From Bombyx mori (Eukaryota > Arthropoda > Insecta > Lepidoptera > Bombycidae), in NCBI RefSeq assembly GCF_030269925.1, contig NC_085116.1:7936001-8000000 (forward strand): a stretch of 64,000 bases of DNA, in the 5' to 3' direction. Each line of letters opens with the position of its first letter. Positions within the stretch are counted from its first letter, which is position 1. The notes below the pieces were generated by a model that saw only the letters and a program-made list of their open reading frames with translations, was not told the origin of the DNA and made no database searches. Both the position numbers and the translations under genes were made by a program. Positions 23,471-34,779 of this stretch are shown one piece after another.

Positions 23471-25075
23471 GAAGTATTACGATCTTTCCAAACTTTAAGC
23501 AAGATAATAAGATATCTTCAAGCAAGATAGCAGTTAAAAAAATGTAATAATAACTGGGAAATCAACTTCAACGTGCAATCTGAGGGGTAACATTCTCTTT
23601 ATATTGTATTTGTATATCTTCGTCAGCGCGGATCGGGTTCTCGCGGCAATGGGCTGAGACGTAACCCGAATAACACTTCTCTTAGTACACGTTAAATTCG
23701 TGTGTCTATTTATTTTTATCCCTGAGAGCGTTGACCCAATGCTTTAGTAACATCAACTTCATGTTAGAAATTTTTGAATACGTCTATTAATTCTGACAAT
23801 TACTTAAATTTACCTAAATACCTGATCTAAAATAATTTTGTAATTATGGCTTTGGGTTATTTAACCTATTGTGTTTGTTTTACTTATTTAAGTTAGGAGA
23901 ATTGAAACAGTAAAACAACATATTTATTTGCTAGTTTTAAATTGAAAGTATACTCGAAGGCATATCTTTTTTATTTTACTCAATGGAGTATTTGAAAAAT
24001 GAAATTAAAAGAATTATGAAATCGTCAAAAAGTGTGCACGTATAAATATAATATGCCACGGTACAAATCCCGCGAGCAATTAAAAAATTCCCTCTTTTTT
24101 TATTGCCTTGTAGAGAGATGAGTATACGGTAAGACATTCTCTTAGTAAATACGAATTAATTACGAATTTTTAAGGGCTAAGGCATATTGTAAGCCAGTCC
24201 GTGGCATAAAACTACATATTTCTGCAAACAGTTACGCCTTTCGATTTGAACGGTGAGACTGTCTTAAACTACCTACATAATAGAATATGCAATTTCGAAA
24301 AGGTCACATGTCGCATATTTTGTCAAATACTTTTTTTAAATACATGTAGTTTTGAGGCTTACCTACACCCATTTTATAATAATTCCAGTAATTTTCAATT
24401 GCTAATTAACACTAAAATATATCTCAAAAGTTAATATTTTAAATTTTACACTGCCTTAGAAAATAATCAGTTTTTTATTCATTTGTGAACATTTTACATT
24501 TTCAGAGATGTGCCCTTTTCGAAATTGCATATTCAATTAAAACTTCGATTCTAAGTCCTCATCTAAAGAAATCATATTATGAAAATAAAACCGGCATTGC
24601 ATTATTTTTATTTACTAGGTCTATCTCATATTGCGACCCCCTACAAGTAGTAGAGTTCACTTCACCATCCTGTATATTTCTGAAGCGAAGCAATAATCCG
24701 TTTCAGTTTGAATATAGCCGTCATACAATATAAATCACTAGTGGCGCAATAAAATTGAGTATATCTGTTTCCTACTCTATATTGCAAGTTTTGTAGTAAA
24801 TAAAATATAAAGTGTATACGCAAAACCTTGGATTTGATATACTGATATTGCGTTCCTGATGCATCCCGGCGGCGCATCGATCGGCCGTGACCATGGCAAC
24901 GAGAAGAGGAGTGCGTGGGTCAGGGGCGCAGACTTTGTTTAATACGCTAACCTTCGAACGTACCTTGAAACGATTGCAGTGAGACCACCCACTTTAACGT
25001 ATCTCTCTAATTTATGTATCGGTTAAATGCTGTAACTATAATATTTTTAGATACATTGAAGACTTTTATATGAAA
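23471..25075. other. AT-rich DNA with old Bm1 relics
   Basis: Faint Bm1 body sequence near 24195-24260 and 24640-24720 (CTGAAGCGAAGCAATAATCC). A family-2 tail fragment at 24100-24140. GC-rich patch at 24850-24940 containing a 29-codon ATG frame without support. Confidence 0.4.
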
Positions 25076-25135
25076 CTAGCGGCCCGCTCCGGCTCCGCTC
25101 GGGTCTTTAAACAAAAATTTCAATGATATTTGACG
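25076..25135 (-). mobile_element. Helitron end fragment (family A)
   Basis: CTAGCGGCCCGCTCCGGCTC and the following TCGGGTCTTTAAACAAAAAT match the start of 16825-17247; the rest is missing. Confidence 0.65.
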
Positions 25136-26690
25136 TTTTAGCGTATTTCTAATTTCTAATTACCAATAGATGCTCTGCCTCTACAGCCTTATTAAATTCG
25201 GATTGATTAGACCATTGTTAATCTTTTTAATATTATATATTGTATAATATTTGTTTAATAAGAAACTATCTTATCCTAATTTTTAATCCAAATCAATCAG
25301 TGAGTCAGATAACATTTTTGTTCAAACCAATAAAGAAAGAAAGACCGATCGTTATTTTTATTTTAATACAAAAGTCACCTCAAGCTGCATGTTTATTTCT
25401 TATCAATGACCTTCAAACAACTCTTGGACTTGCACAATCAAATCAAAGAGTAGGTTTAGTACAATACCTATTTACCTAACGACAGTTTCAGCGTTCAAGG
25501 ATGTATGAAATTGATTGAAAATAAGTCATTCATATTACTTACGCTTTAATTAAATTTTGGTAAATAATTTATTACCTACTTTCTTTTTAGGTATGGTTAA
25601 TAGATAAATTACGCACGCTCACATTACATTATGCAGGTGTTAGTCTAAATCAAGCAAATCACCGACATCCTCAATCTCTCAACACGGAAGTTGGTGTTAC
25701 AGCTAAATAATAGTAATGGCTCACACACGTTACATATTATTATTTACAATAGACTTTATAGAAGATATTATCGATAAAGAGGCTTGTTTTAATTTAACCT
25801 CGTAGAAAATTCACGTGCACGTGCTTCGAAAATATTTTGACCATGACCCATGCTCGGTCACAGGAGGGAAGCGATCAGGGGTGCGGGGCGGGTTCAAAGC
25901 GAAGGACGGCCGGGGGGTGCGGGCAGAAGGACGAGGTCGCGCCCGTGAATACGTACAAAATATATTTTCAGCGGTTTCCATGCCAACCGTTCAGGAAGAG
26001 GCATCACAGAACAATTATTAGTTGTACATGTTGTTGTTGTTATGAAACAATTTATAAGTGTTGCGAGTGACGCTCCGCGACCTCGACCAAGGTTGCGAGC
26101 CGACACTTCCCTGTGTGCTCAGCCGTTTATAACGTACGTATTCACATAAATCTATACTTGGCACACTCGTATAATAATACCCATGTGTTTAGTTTACACA
26201 ATGTAGTGTAATCAAATCATATAAATACCCACGGTTTTATTATCATAAAGTGGTTACAGTTAAGAATTACAAATACATCTACATTACGACCTAATTTTTT
26301 AATTAGAAAAAATTTGAGCGGAAGTGCTCAAAAATTGCTAACCCCTCAAAATGCTATTAGACTAAGATAATGTATAAAATAAAACGTTTTTATGATAAAT
26401 GCAGAGATATGAAAATATAACAACGAACGTTTATCAGTAGGAAGTAATTTGCGCAATAGAAGGTTATGGTGATACTGATAACACATCGCACACCGAGGTT
26501 GACTCTTGGCATATAAGTGGATTAATAAAAGTCCGTACGAGCTATGGCGTCATTGTACACAACAACATAAATATATATAGTCTTTATTAAATCTATAATA
26601 TATTATTGTATGTTTGTATATTATCTTTGCTAAATATATCTTGACCGCTGTAAGTGTCCTTGTATTTTAATTCCTGAATTTTTCCTAATT
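25136..26690. other. AT-rich DNA with one GC-rich island
   Basis: 25855-26110 is GC-rich (GGGTGCGGGGCGGGTTC, GACGGCCGGGGGGTGCGGGC). It contains an acceptor-like ATATATTTTCAG on the + strand and short frames on both strands; promoter, exon or neither. Confidence 0.35.
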
Positions 26691-26987
26691 CTAAGACATA
26701 CGTATGAATGTGTTAACATTAGAAAACGGCATTTGCGCAGTATATGTTGAAGCTGCTTCAGTTGGAACAACTAGATTTGATCCGGTATTAACGTGAAATA
26801 GTTTAATGGGCGGAGGAAATGCGAGGGTTCCATTCTCCTCTGAAGGTGCAAGGGTCGCAAGCACCTGCTGCGCTCGCGACGTTGACATTGCAAGATAAGA
26901 TACGGCTATTATTTTGTCACTGCTATCCAATGTCACAGTGACCTTAATGACATCGAATGACGCGTCGTCGGCACCACGCGTTCGTCG
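26691..26987 (-). CDS. Exon-like open frame without ATG
   Basis: A 98-codon - strand frame reads RTRGADDASFDVIKVTVTLD, SSDKIIAVSYLAMSTSRAQQ, VLATLAPSEENG and on. It has no initiator ATG near its start. CAG/GTGCTT in the middle could be a donor. Balanced composition makes it more protein-like than most frames nearby. Not recognised. Confidence 0.2.
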   Translation of the reverse strand, partial: RRTRGADDASFDVIKVTVTLDSSDKIIAVSYLAMSTSRAQQVLATLAPSEENGTLAFPPPIKLFHVNTGSNLVVPTEAASTYTAQMPFSNVNTFIRMS

Positions 26988-27588
26988 CACTGACCTTGCG
27001 ATATTTATCTAATCATTTCGCGAAAAGTATTGTTATGAGCACGATTAATATTAATGTACCTACACAAACGTGCATAAAGGGACAAAGTTGATTTGTGCGG
27101 TTTTTTTTATAGATAAACATGCGTCTGTAACAAACATAATATTGAGGTCCACCTGCTGAAGGTTAGTGGTTATCTCTTGAGTTCGGACTCAGTAGATAAT
27201 ATGTAATTTGAAAAATAAATTATGTTATGGCACTAGGTAATCCCATAGAACTGAAGTTTGTTACAGAACTAAATAAGCATTAGAAACATCTCAACCCGTG
27301 GTGAAATACTGTTTTTTTTTAATTTTTTTTTTGTTAATTCTTATTCATTCTTTAATAATTAAGTTTGAAAATCTAAATTTAAGTGTAAAGAGTAATAGTA
27401 TTAAAATGCAAATCATACGACCAATAACGGATGAAGTAAAGGAAAAACCAAAAGGGGACACAGAGAAGTTCGTCCCTATGGCATATTGCAATGGATATAC
27501 TGGGAAGATCGGTACTTTTTGGTAATTCACACTGACACACTAATCACTAATTTTATTTTAAAATAAAAAAATATAAATGACAGTCAGT

Positions 27589-27758
27589 TGAAGTCGTCGT
27601 GGCCTAAAGGATAAGACGTCCGGTGCGTTCGTATCTAGATTCGATGCAACGATGTTCGAATCCCAGGCGGGTACCAATTTTTCTAATGAAATACGTACTT
27701 GACAAATGTTCACGATTGACTTCCACGGTGAAGGAATAACGACGTGTACAAAAAAAAA
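27589..27758 (+). mobile_element. Bm1 SINE, head only, with its own poly-A
   Basis: Contains the tRNA-like head (TGGCCTAAAGGA A-box-like, GTTCGAATCCC B-box at 27654-27664) and stops after GACGTGTAC in a run of nine A. ATAAATGACA before and ATAAATTGACA after look like a target duplication, so this short molecule was probably inserted as such. Confidence 0.8.
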
Positions 27759-27839
27759 GTCATAAATTGACATAAACATGTTACGAATAGTATTTTTTTT
27801 TAAATAATATATTTTTTTGGTAAACTAAATATCCACTAG

Positions 27840-28010
27840 ATTTCGCCATACCATCCCACATCTTATACGGAGATAAAACTCAAGGAGGATTGACGTGGTA
27901 GGTGGCCGGTTGTAAACCTCATGCCAAATCCCTATGTAGTATGAGAGGACATGCTACGACGACCCCACATACTGTGGGATAAGGACAAGAAGTATAAGAA
28001 GAAGAATCAA
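27840..28010 (+). mobile_element. LINE 3' end fragment
   Basis: ATACCATCCCACATCTTATA through CGACGACCCCACATACTGTG, ending in AAGAAGTATAAGAAGAAG. I recognise this as a common lepidopteran LINE terminal segment (frame reading CYDDPTYCGIRT); clade uncertain. Confidence 0.55.
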
Positions 28011-28152
28011 TTTATTATATTTATTTATTATCATTATTATTATTTATATTTATTTTGTTAGTTCAAGCTGACTGAATAATCGTCACCCTAAAAATAAATA
28101 AACAAAACCTATAATAGGAATCTAATATGATTTTATTTTTTAATTTTTTTTA

Positions 28153-28368
28153 TCTATACTAATATTATAAAGAGGAAAGATTTGTTTGTTTGTTTGTTTC
28201 GAATAGGCTCCGAAACTACTGGACCGATTTGAAAAATTCTTTTTCCATTAGAAGCCGACATTGTCCCTGATGAACATAGGCTACTTTTTTTTATTTTTTT
28301 ATTATTATTATTTTTTGGTTTCATGTGTGTTTTAATGTTTCCGAAGCGAAGCGAGGGCGGGTCGCTAG
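28153..28368 (+). mobile_element. Non-autonomous Helitron (family A), copy 2, inserted in a Bm1 tail
   Basis: TCTATACTAATATTATAAAG to GGGTCGCTAG. Left of it is the T-rich tail of a - strand Bm1 (28134-28152, ending in A); right of it the same SINE resumes with TTGCTTATATGGGTGG. Removing the Helitron restores a normal Bm1 junction, A followed by TTGCTT. Confidence 0.92.
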
Positions 28369-28601
28369 TTGCTTATATGGGTGGACGAGCTCACAGCCCA
28401 CCTGGCGGTAAGTGGTTACCGGAGCCCATAGATATCTACAACGTAAATGTGCCACCCACCTTGAGATATAAGTTCTAAGATCTCAGTATAGTTACAACGG
28501 CTGCCCCACCCTTCCAACCGAAACGCATTACTACTTCACGGTAGAAATAGGCGGGGTGGTGGTACCTACCCGCGCGGACTCACAATAGGTACTGCCACCA
28601 G
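28369..28601 (-). mobile_element. Bm1 SINE (tail interrupted by Helitron)
   Basis: From TTGCTTATATGGGTGGACGA to TAGGTACTGCCACCAGG; 5'-truncated. Confidence 0.92.
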
Positions 28602-30600
28602 GAAGCCTATCATCAAATACCAGCAAATATCAGCAAAAATATCATGAAAATCGGTGTAGCTGTTTAGAAGGAGGTCCTCAGTGGCAAACACACGCACATA
28701 AGAATTTATGCAAGTTTACAAGATAAGATTAAAATAAAAACTCTCACACCATAATATAGTCCATATTTGTAACAGTAATCAAATAAATGTAATGTATTGT
28801 TTTCTTATCTTTGTTACACTTTCGAATATTTAATTTCGGTAACAAAGAAAAGCAGGAGTGATGAAAACAAAAGGTTATCTGAGTCTTGTTTAAGTAAACA
28901 CCTGGACGTAGCAATGTTGATAATAAGCCAGTGTGGTTTAATAAAAAATAGATGTGAGCTGCGGGAGCTCCACATGGGATATGCAAAAATTGGACTCAGT
29001 GGTATATCTAATACATCAGTTTTATAGTCTATGGGCTTGTTATAAAATCTCTATAGATCTACTCTACTTAATAATAATTTTTGTGTATACTATCTAAATT
29101 TAAGACCTTTTGACGCTGTTTTCAGTATGCCTAATGTCTAGAGTTCAAGCAGAAATGGATTATTTTTAAAAAACATTACGTATTTAATTTAAATTTTTAG
29201 TTTGGCGGTCCAGTTAATTTTCTAATTTAAATTGAAATTGTCTGAGGCGTCGGGTTGACCTTATAGCCGAAGAACACAAAAGTAAAATAATGAATAAACT
29301 CGGAAGCGTAATTCAATATATATAGGTATGTATATACAAGTGATTCTACGTACTTGAATTTAAACGCTTTACCCTTGACCGATTTAATATGTATACAAAT
29401 GCATTTTCAATGAACGTTCTGGTTTAATGAAACTTTTACAAACTAATAAGTTAATTACATATAACATATTACGTCATAATGGAAAGCATTACGGAGACAG
29501 AAAATGTGAAATGACGTTTAGACGTTATGTGTGACCTTGGTAACTCCGTCATCACCCGGAAATAATTTATAGTTGTAAACGCGTTGTTACAATTTTCCAA
29601 AGCAGGAAGTGTAAATTCACATCGGCCAAGGCAAAGCAAAATAATTATTCTCGATCATTTGTTTCACATTATTGTACACTATGACGATGTAATTAAGGTT
29701 ATCGATACACGTGAACGTCCATATGTTATTTTTCCACACGATCCGATCTATTAGAAGAGAAAGTCAGAAGCGCGAGCATGTAATGCAATATTTCGATTTT
29801 TATTTTCAAACGAGACTATCCTTGAACTTTGTACAACTTCAGCCATACAATGGAGTTCGAAATAACTATCAGTCGAGTTTTGACATTAAGAGGATAAATA
29901 AATTACTTTCAACTTTTTTCATTTCATTTCTATTGACTGTTGTTTTTACTAATATTTTTTTTCGTTGTAGGTACCTATTTGGTTACAAAGTATGTAATGT
30001 TTTGACATTTCAATAATTAAGATAATAATATTGTATTATAATTTTTTTTTTTGATAAATCGATAAGTTTACTTGAGTTTTAATTATTTTATCATTGTTAC
30101 ACGGAAATGTATGTTGCATGTAACACTTAGTATTCTATATGTACGTATACTATATACATATATCTACGAAAAATGTTTTAAAAATTATAAAGACGGAATA
30201 AATCGATCGAGAGATAACGTATTCCATTAGACTAGAACATAGGTAAGGCGCTTCTCAGTGTCAACATAATTAATATGCTATTGCAAGGTCATAAACGTGC
30301 TTTGAGGTCGGTAGTCTTTAATTAATATATACTGCCATTGTCCGTCATTGGTTGCCAGTAGCTACCACATTACGACCTATTTACAAGGATCCATAAACGT
30401 TGAAGACAGACATATCTGATACCCGATCACAGTCGTGTTCGTAGGTGCAAATCAACTGAGCGTTCTAGCCTAAAGAATACTAGTGTTTATGTTTGATTTA
30501 GTCGTCATGGGGTGTATTGTGACTTCACACAAAATGTGCCATTGTTCTGGGTATTTCTGCAGCGAAGCAGTAGAATAAGCTTTATATAATATGTATCATA
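28602..30600. other. AT-rich DNA, little recognisable
   Basis: No gene seen. A weak Bm1 relic lies at 30505-30575 (GTATTTCTGCAGCGAAGCAG). The frames at 28744-29027 and 29711-30016 lack protein character. Confidence 0.4.
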
Positions 30601-30601
30601 T

Positions 30602-30646
30602 ATTTATCAGAGAAATAGAAGAATATCTTCAATTTCTCTGATAAAT
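30602..30646. other. Near-perfect 45-bp palindrome / hairpin
   Basis: ATTTATCAGAGAAAT (30602-30616) pairs with ATTTCTCTGATAAAT (30632-30646); GAAGA (30618-30622) pairs with TCTTC (30626-30630). One A:A mismatch and a 3-base loop. Confidence 0.8.
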
Positions 30647-30845
30647 TTGTTATATTTTTATGTTGTGTTTAAGTGTGTATATGATAGAGATTATATATAG
30701 ATATATGTGTAAATTTTATATTATTATCATGATATAATATTGTGTACGTTGTTGTATGTGATTATATATGTACCGTGTATGTGTTTGTATATATATGAAG
30801 TATTATTATTATCAGTTTGGTTATTTTCACATTAAGTTATGCACC

Positions 30846-30951
30846 TACCACAGGATTCTCTACATAACCCTTGGTTGACTGGTAGAGAATGCCTCAGGCA
30901 TTAAGTCCGCCATTGTACTTCTGTGCATTAAGTTAAATAAATAAATAAAAA
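30846..30951 (+). mobile_element. LINE 3' end (CR1/Jockey-like) with AATA tail
   Basis: GACTGGTAGAGAATGCCTCA, GGCATTAAGTCCGCCATTGT, then TTAAGTTAAATAAATAAATA: a LINE terminus common in Lepidoptera. Confidence 0.65.
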
Positions 30952-31049
30952 TGCAGTGGGGACTTCGATCTTATGTTTCAAGATCGCGGCATTCTCGTTG
31001 TGATGACCATAGGTTCCAATTAACACCAAGTGGAACGTGAGCATGTGTA

Positions 31050-32430
31050 TCAACATGTGCTACAAAAGGCCAGAAGCCAGAGGCATCCAATGCTCTACCT
31101 ATTGTCATCCTTTACATCTATTGCAAAAGTTTCACGTAGTATAGTGATGCGAATGAATAAAAATAAAACTTGAGTCATAAGTTTTAGTTTTTGAATCAAA
31201 ATTCGTTTAGCTGAGACTTAAAAGAGTCGTCAGTGGTTAACAGTGGTTTGGCTGTGCCCTTGACATTGCTGATTTTCATGAGCGACGGTGGAAACTTAGC
31301 ATCGGATGGTTCGTGCACTTGACTACCTTATAAAGTATGTTTTCAAAAGTGAGTGCGTTTGTTTATTACGTTCTCAAGTTCGTTCGTTGTAAATTATCCA
31401 ACCGGTTAACATGAAATTATGCAGATTAGTTTTCAGGGATAGAAAAGGACATAAGTACATTGAACCAGAAAAAAAATACTAAATACACCAGGGATGTATT
31501 CATTCAACATTGACGCGTACGATATTGTGTTAAAAGCCAATTTCCCATGAATTGTATATACATTTATGTGATCACAAAAACGTAATGTTAACAATAAGTA
31601 AGTAAGTAGTAGTATGTAAATGTATAAAAAATATTATTGCGCATACATTTGAAAATTAAAATATGTATTTACATCATCTTATCGTTTGTATAAAAAATTA
31701 TTAATTGGAATTCAATAACAGGTAAACTGAATGTAAATTTAATTTGAGATTTAAGTGTGAGTTATAATTTATTATGAGTTATATTACATCTATGATTTGT
31801 CTGTATTGTCTGCTTTTACTAGCTGGACCTGTATCCTTCTGACAAATGTAACGAAATCTTTGAATATAATTTTAACAAACTTCAATACGCCTGTTTATCT
31901 TGAAAATTTGCACACGTATGTAGGTACATAAGTATCTATCAAGGACTAATGACGATACGATACAATTATTTGTTTGGACCTACCAGCCTCATCAAAATAC
32001 AAAACAAACTTTTTAGTTCGCGATGCCAATGAGTGTTTCTTAGTTTTTATTTTTTTTCTCCAACAACTCTATTCATGTTTATGCTATTTTACTTTGATAA
32101 ATTTAAGTGAAAAAAATCTTAAGTATGGTATCCATATCTCTAATAAAAAAAAAAAAAATGGAAAATTTTAATCTTGTTTTTGGTTATGAATGGAACTTTT
32201 TTAAATTTTACTTTTAACAGTTAATAAATGAATTTGAATGCTTAACTTATTGTAGAATTTTAAAGTGCTCTACGCTTATGGACTTGCCCAAAATAAATGA
32301 CGTGGTTTGCCTTTTGAGGCAGATTAAATTTATATTCGTGTAAATTGATCGAATCTTGACAACTTGAACAAATGTGTAATTTTCAAATTACGTAATATGA
32401 AATTCCATAAGAAGAAAACACAATAGAAAT
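31050..32430. other. AT-rich DNA without recognised features
   Basis: A faint Bm1 tail relic at 30995-31040. No frame of note; the ORF at 31974-32171 is AT-driven. Confidence 0.4.
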
Positions 32431-32436
32431 ACGCAC

Positions 32437-32760
32437 CTAAATCGGGGATGGAGCTCGACGGTTCTTCGAATGATGGAGGCTTGAGGAGACGTGGTGGAGG
32501 TGGTGGCGGTGGCGGCGGTGGTGGTCGCATGCATTGAATGACGGAGTGCGTCGGAGCAAGAGAGGGCCCTGCCAATAGCACGGGCGCGCGGAACTCCTTT
32601 CCCGGAGGAGCCGGCAGTTCTAATCTTCGCGCCCCGGGTAACATCTCGATCTCGTATAATCCTTCCGGAGGCTCACGCTTAGGTGACAACTTCGGATAAC
32701 ACTGCATAGTCTTTAAATATTTATCAAAACAGCCTTAAAAATACTCGAAATACAAACTTT
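32437..32760 (-). CDS. First coding exon of an unrecognised proline-rich protein (partial)
   Basis: On the - strand an ATG (32705-32707) opens 90 codons plus one base, ending at a good splice donor, TTAG/GTGCGT (32437/32436). The peptide starts MQCYPKLSPKREPPEGLYEI, continues with PGARRLELPAPPGKEFRAP, has an 11-proline run (residues 62-72), and then reads LLKPPSFEEPSSSIPDL. Base and codon use are far richer in GC than the surroundings. A polypyrimidine-AG acceptor (GTTTTATTTAG, ending at 32761) lies 53 bases before the ATG, so this may be exon 2 of a transcript starting in the CpG-rich island at 32870-33190. Disordered, low-complexity composition resembles N-termini of transcription regulators, but I do not recognise the protein. 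The next exon, to the left, is not identified. Confidence 0.55.
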
Positions 32761-32869
32761 CTAAATAAAACAATCAAAATCGTTCACAAATTACGTTATT
32801 AATTTCCTCAACAAATATAAAGGAATATTAAATTGAATTTCATGAATGTGCATTTGTTTATGTTCTCAT

Positions 32870-33190
32870 CATGTGCGCAAGGGTGCAACACTAGTAGAGC
32901 AGTCGGTACTCGTAACTCGTAGCGCGTATCGTGCGTGCGCGGCGCGCCGCTCGACTCGCGGGACTCGTTCGCTCGCCGCGGCCAACTTTCTCTCACTGGC
33001 GTGGCGGGCGGCCGCAGTCGGACGAAAGTGAATCTGCAGCGTGCGTCCCTCGCCCTCTCCCGCCCTCAGGTGGCCCTGCACCGCCCGCCCATCGCTGTCG
33101 TCGTCGATGCGGCTGCAACGCCCATCCGACATAAACTTTAACCTTAACTCTGACCTTTGACAGAGTACACTGCACTCGAGGCACGCTACA
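32870..33190 (-). promoter_or_regulatory. CpG-rich island, likely promoter/first exon
   Basis: A compact GC- and CpG-rich block (for example GGCGCGCCGCTCGACTCGCG) in otherwise AT-rich DNA, directly upstream of the proline-rich exon on the - strand. Frames are open in several directions but none has a clear protein signature. CCAGTGAGAG on the - strand (about 32994) could be a splice donor. No TATA box was found. Confidence 0.4.
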
Positions 33191-33258
33191 TACATCACCA
33201 AATTTTCATTATAATTACCTATCTACCTGCTTTGTGCCATTGAATTGCAACACTCAAC

Positions 33259-33605
33259 ATGTCGTCTTCTCGCATCAAAACTGTACAATCTCAAAACTTA
33301 CTAAATTTGACATGAGAGTATTTTAAAGGTTTAACATATGATATTTTTAATAATAATAATCTTTGCAGCATTTTAGTTTTTACCAGTTACATTATCTGTC
33401 CTTTAAAGTAAGATAAAATTACGTATTAATTTTGTTAATAGTAATCAAAATACAGGTAAATTACAAAAAATATATACTAAAACTAGACTACGCTCTTTTG
33501 ACAGTATTTATGAAAAAAATACTAGTGATACCAAATGATTCCGAAAATTAACTCAATTTCGAATATTTTTAGAAATTGTGCACTTTTAATGCGAAAAGAC
33601 GATGT
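33259..33605. mobile_element. MITE family, copy 2 (about 347 bp)
   Basis: Ends ATGTCGTCTTCTCGCATCAA + AA on the left and, inverted, CATCGTCTTTTCGCATTAAA + A on the right. The interior (AACTCAATTTCGAATATTTT, CAGTATTTATGAAAAAAATA) matches copy 1 reversed. Target duplication not clear. Confidence 0.7.
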
Positions 33606-34546
33606 ATGCTAAAAGTTCAAGGTTAAGAATTCGTAAAATTTAATCATTTGCCTTCTGTTATAGTTAAACGTTGTGAGCATGCACGAATCTGTTTCACGAC
33701 CCTTCTTATTTCTACCTCAAAGTAATCGTGCTATCGGAACTAGAGGCTTGGCTAGTTGATGGTAAAACTTAAATACGACAGAGACTTTGATTTTATGTTT
33801 TTTCGTATAGTGCACAAGTTGCCAACATTCCTATTGCGTTTGAAATGAGCTTAAAGTATTTTATCCGCATGAGCGACGACTGCTGCTGTGTACATCAAGG
33901 CGAGAAAAAAAGTTTACTAGTATTGTGAGTAAAAAAATTGCTAAATTTACGTATTAGCTGTGCTATGTTTTAGAACTTCTTATCGTGAACGCTTACGCGG
34001 TTTTTTTGCACTCAAGAAACGTAAATAAAAATATGTCGTACATATACGGATTTAATACTGTTTTGGTACGTTAATATTCCACTACCCCCAACCTCTACGT
34101 ATGCAGTTATAAAAAATAAAGATTTCCAAATGTTTATTTTCACTACATTGCGCAATTCTAATTCGGTCACTACTAAGTTCGGAGATAGATAGTCATTATC
34201 ACTTCCGCGAAGACATAGGGCCGATAGAGATGGACGATCGATCCTCCGTGGACATCGGGGCACGATCACTGATACCAACTGATTACAATCTCGAAGATAA
34301 CACATCTACTGGACAAGCGTGAACGTTTATATGCCTAAACTCGAGCGAGTTTATCGATTTAAGATAGTACACGATTTTATTATCGGCTCCGTGATGTGTT
34401 CGAAACGTTTCGATCGGTAGCTTGAAAGCTTGATAACAAATTGAATAAAAGTTAATGGAAAATCTTTAATTATTTTCCAAATTACGTGCCATACTAAACA
34501 ATTATTAAAATGTATAATAAATAAAACAATGTTACGAAAAATATTA
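33606..34546. other. Unique DNA, one weak exon-like patch
   Basis: Apart from the small - strand frame at 34199-34279, nothing is recognised. Confidence 0.35.
34199..34279 (-). CDS. Possible short terminal exon
   Basis: The - strand frame SVGISDRAPMSTEDRSSISI then GPMSSRK stop follows an acceptor-like GAGATTGTAATCAG. Very short and uncertain; it may be chance. Confidence 0.13.
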   Translation of the reverse strand, partial: VGISDRAPMSTEDRSSISIGPMSSRK

Positions 34547-34779
34547 CTGGTATCGCGTCTTGTGAGCCCGAGTCGATTAATACCATCCCCTGCCTATTTC
34601 TACCATTACGGAGTAATGTGTTTCGGTGAAGTTGTCGTTGTAATGTTACCTGAAACTTACTACTCACGTCTCAAGATCGGTAGCGGCATTTATTTTGTTG
34701 ATGTCTAAAGGCTCCGCTAACATTTAACACCAGATGAGTCATGAGCTCGTCCATACGTTTAAGCAATAAATAAATAAAT
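34547..34779 (+). mobile_element. Bm1 SINE, old and diverged
   Basis: CCCCTGCCTATTTCTACC, GAGTAATGTGTTTCGGTGAA and AGCTCGTCCATACGTTTAAG + CAATAAA keep the Bm1 order with many changes. Confidence 0.8.

Noticed and set aside
23145..23498. 117- and 120-codon + strand ORFs near 23 kb
   Set aside because: Shadows of the - strand RTE-like reverse transcriptase relic.
29711..30016. 101-codon + strand ORF
   Set aside because: Begins at a non-ATG codon and lacks any motif or splice support; later part is T-rich read-through.
30602..30646. microRNA gene
   Set aside because: The 3-base loop and short total length do not fit an animal microRNA precursor; reported only as a palindrome.
32869..33201. 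110-codon - strand and several + strand ORFs in the CpG-rich island
   Set aside because: GC-rich DNA lacks stops in all frames; none has a recognisable protein or a supported start.
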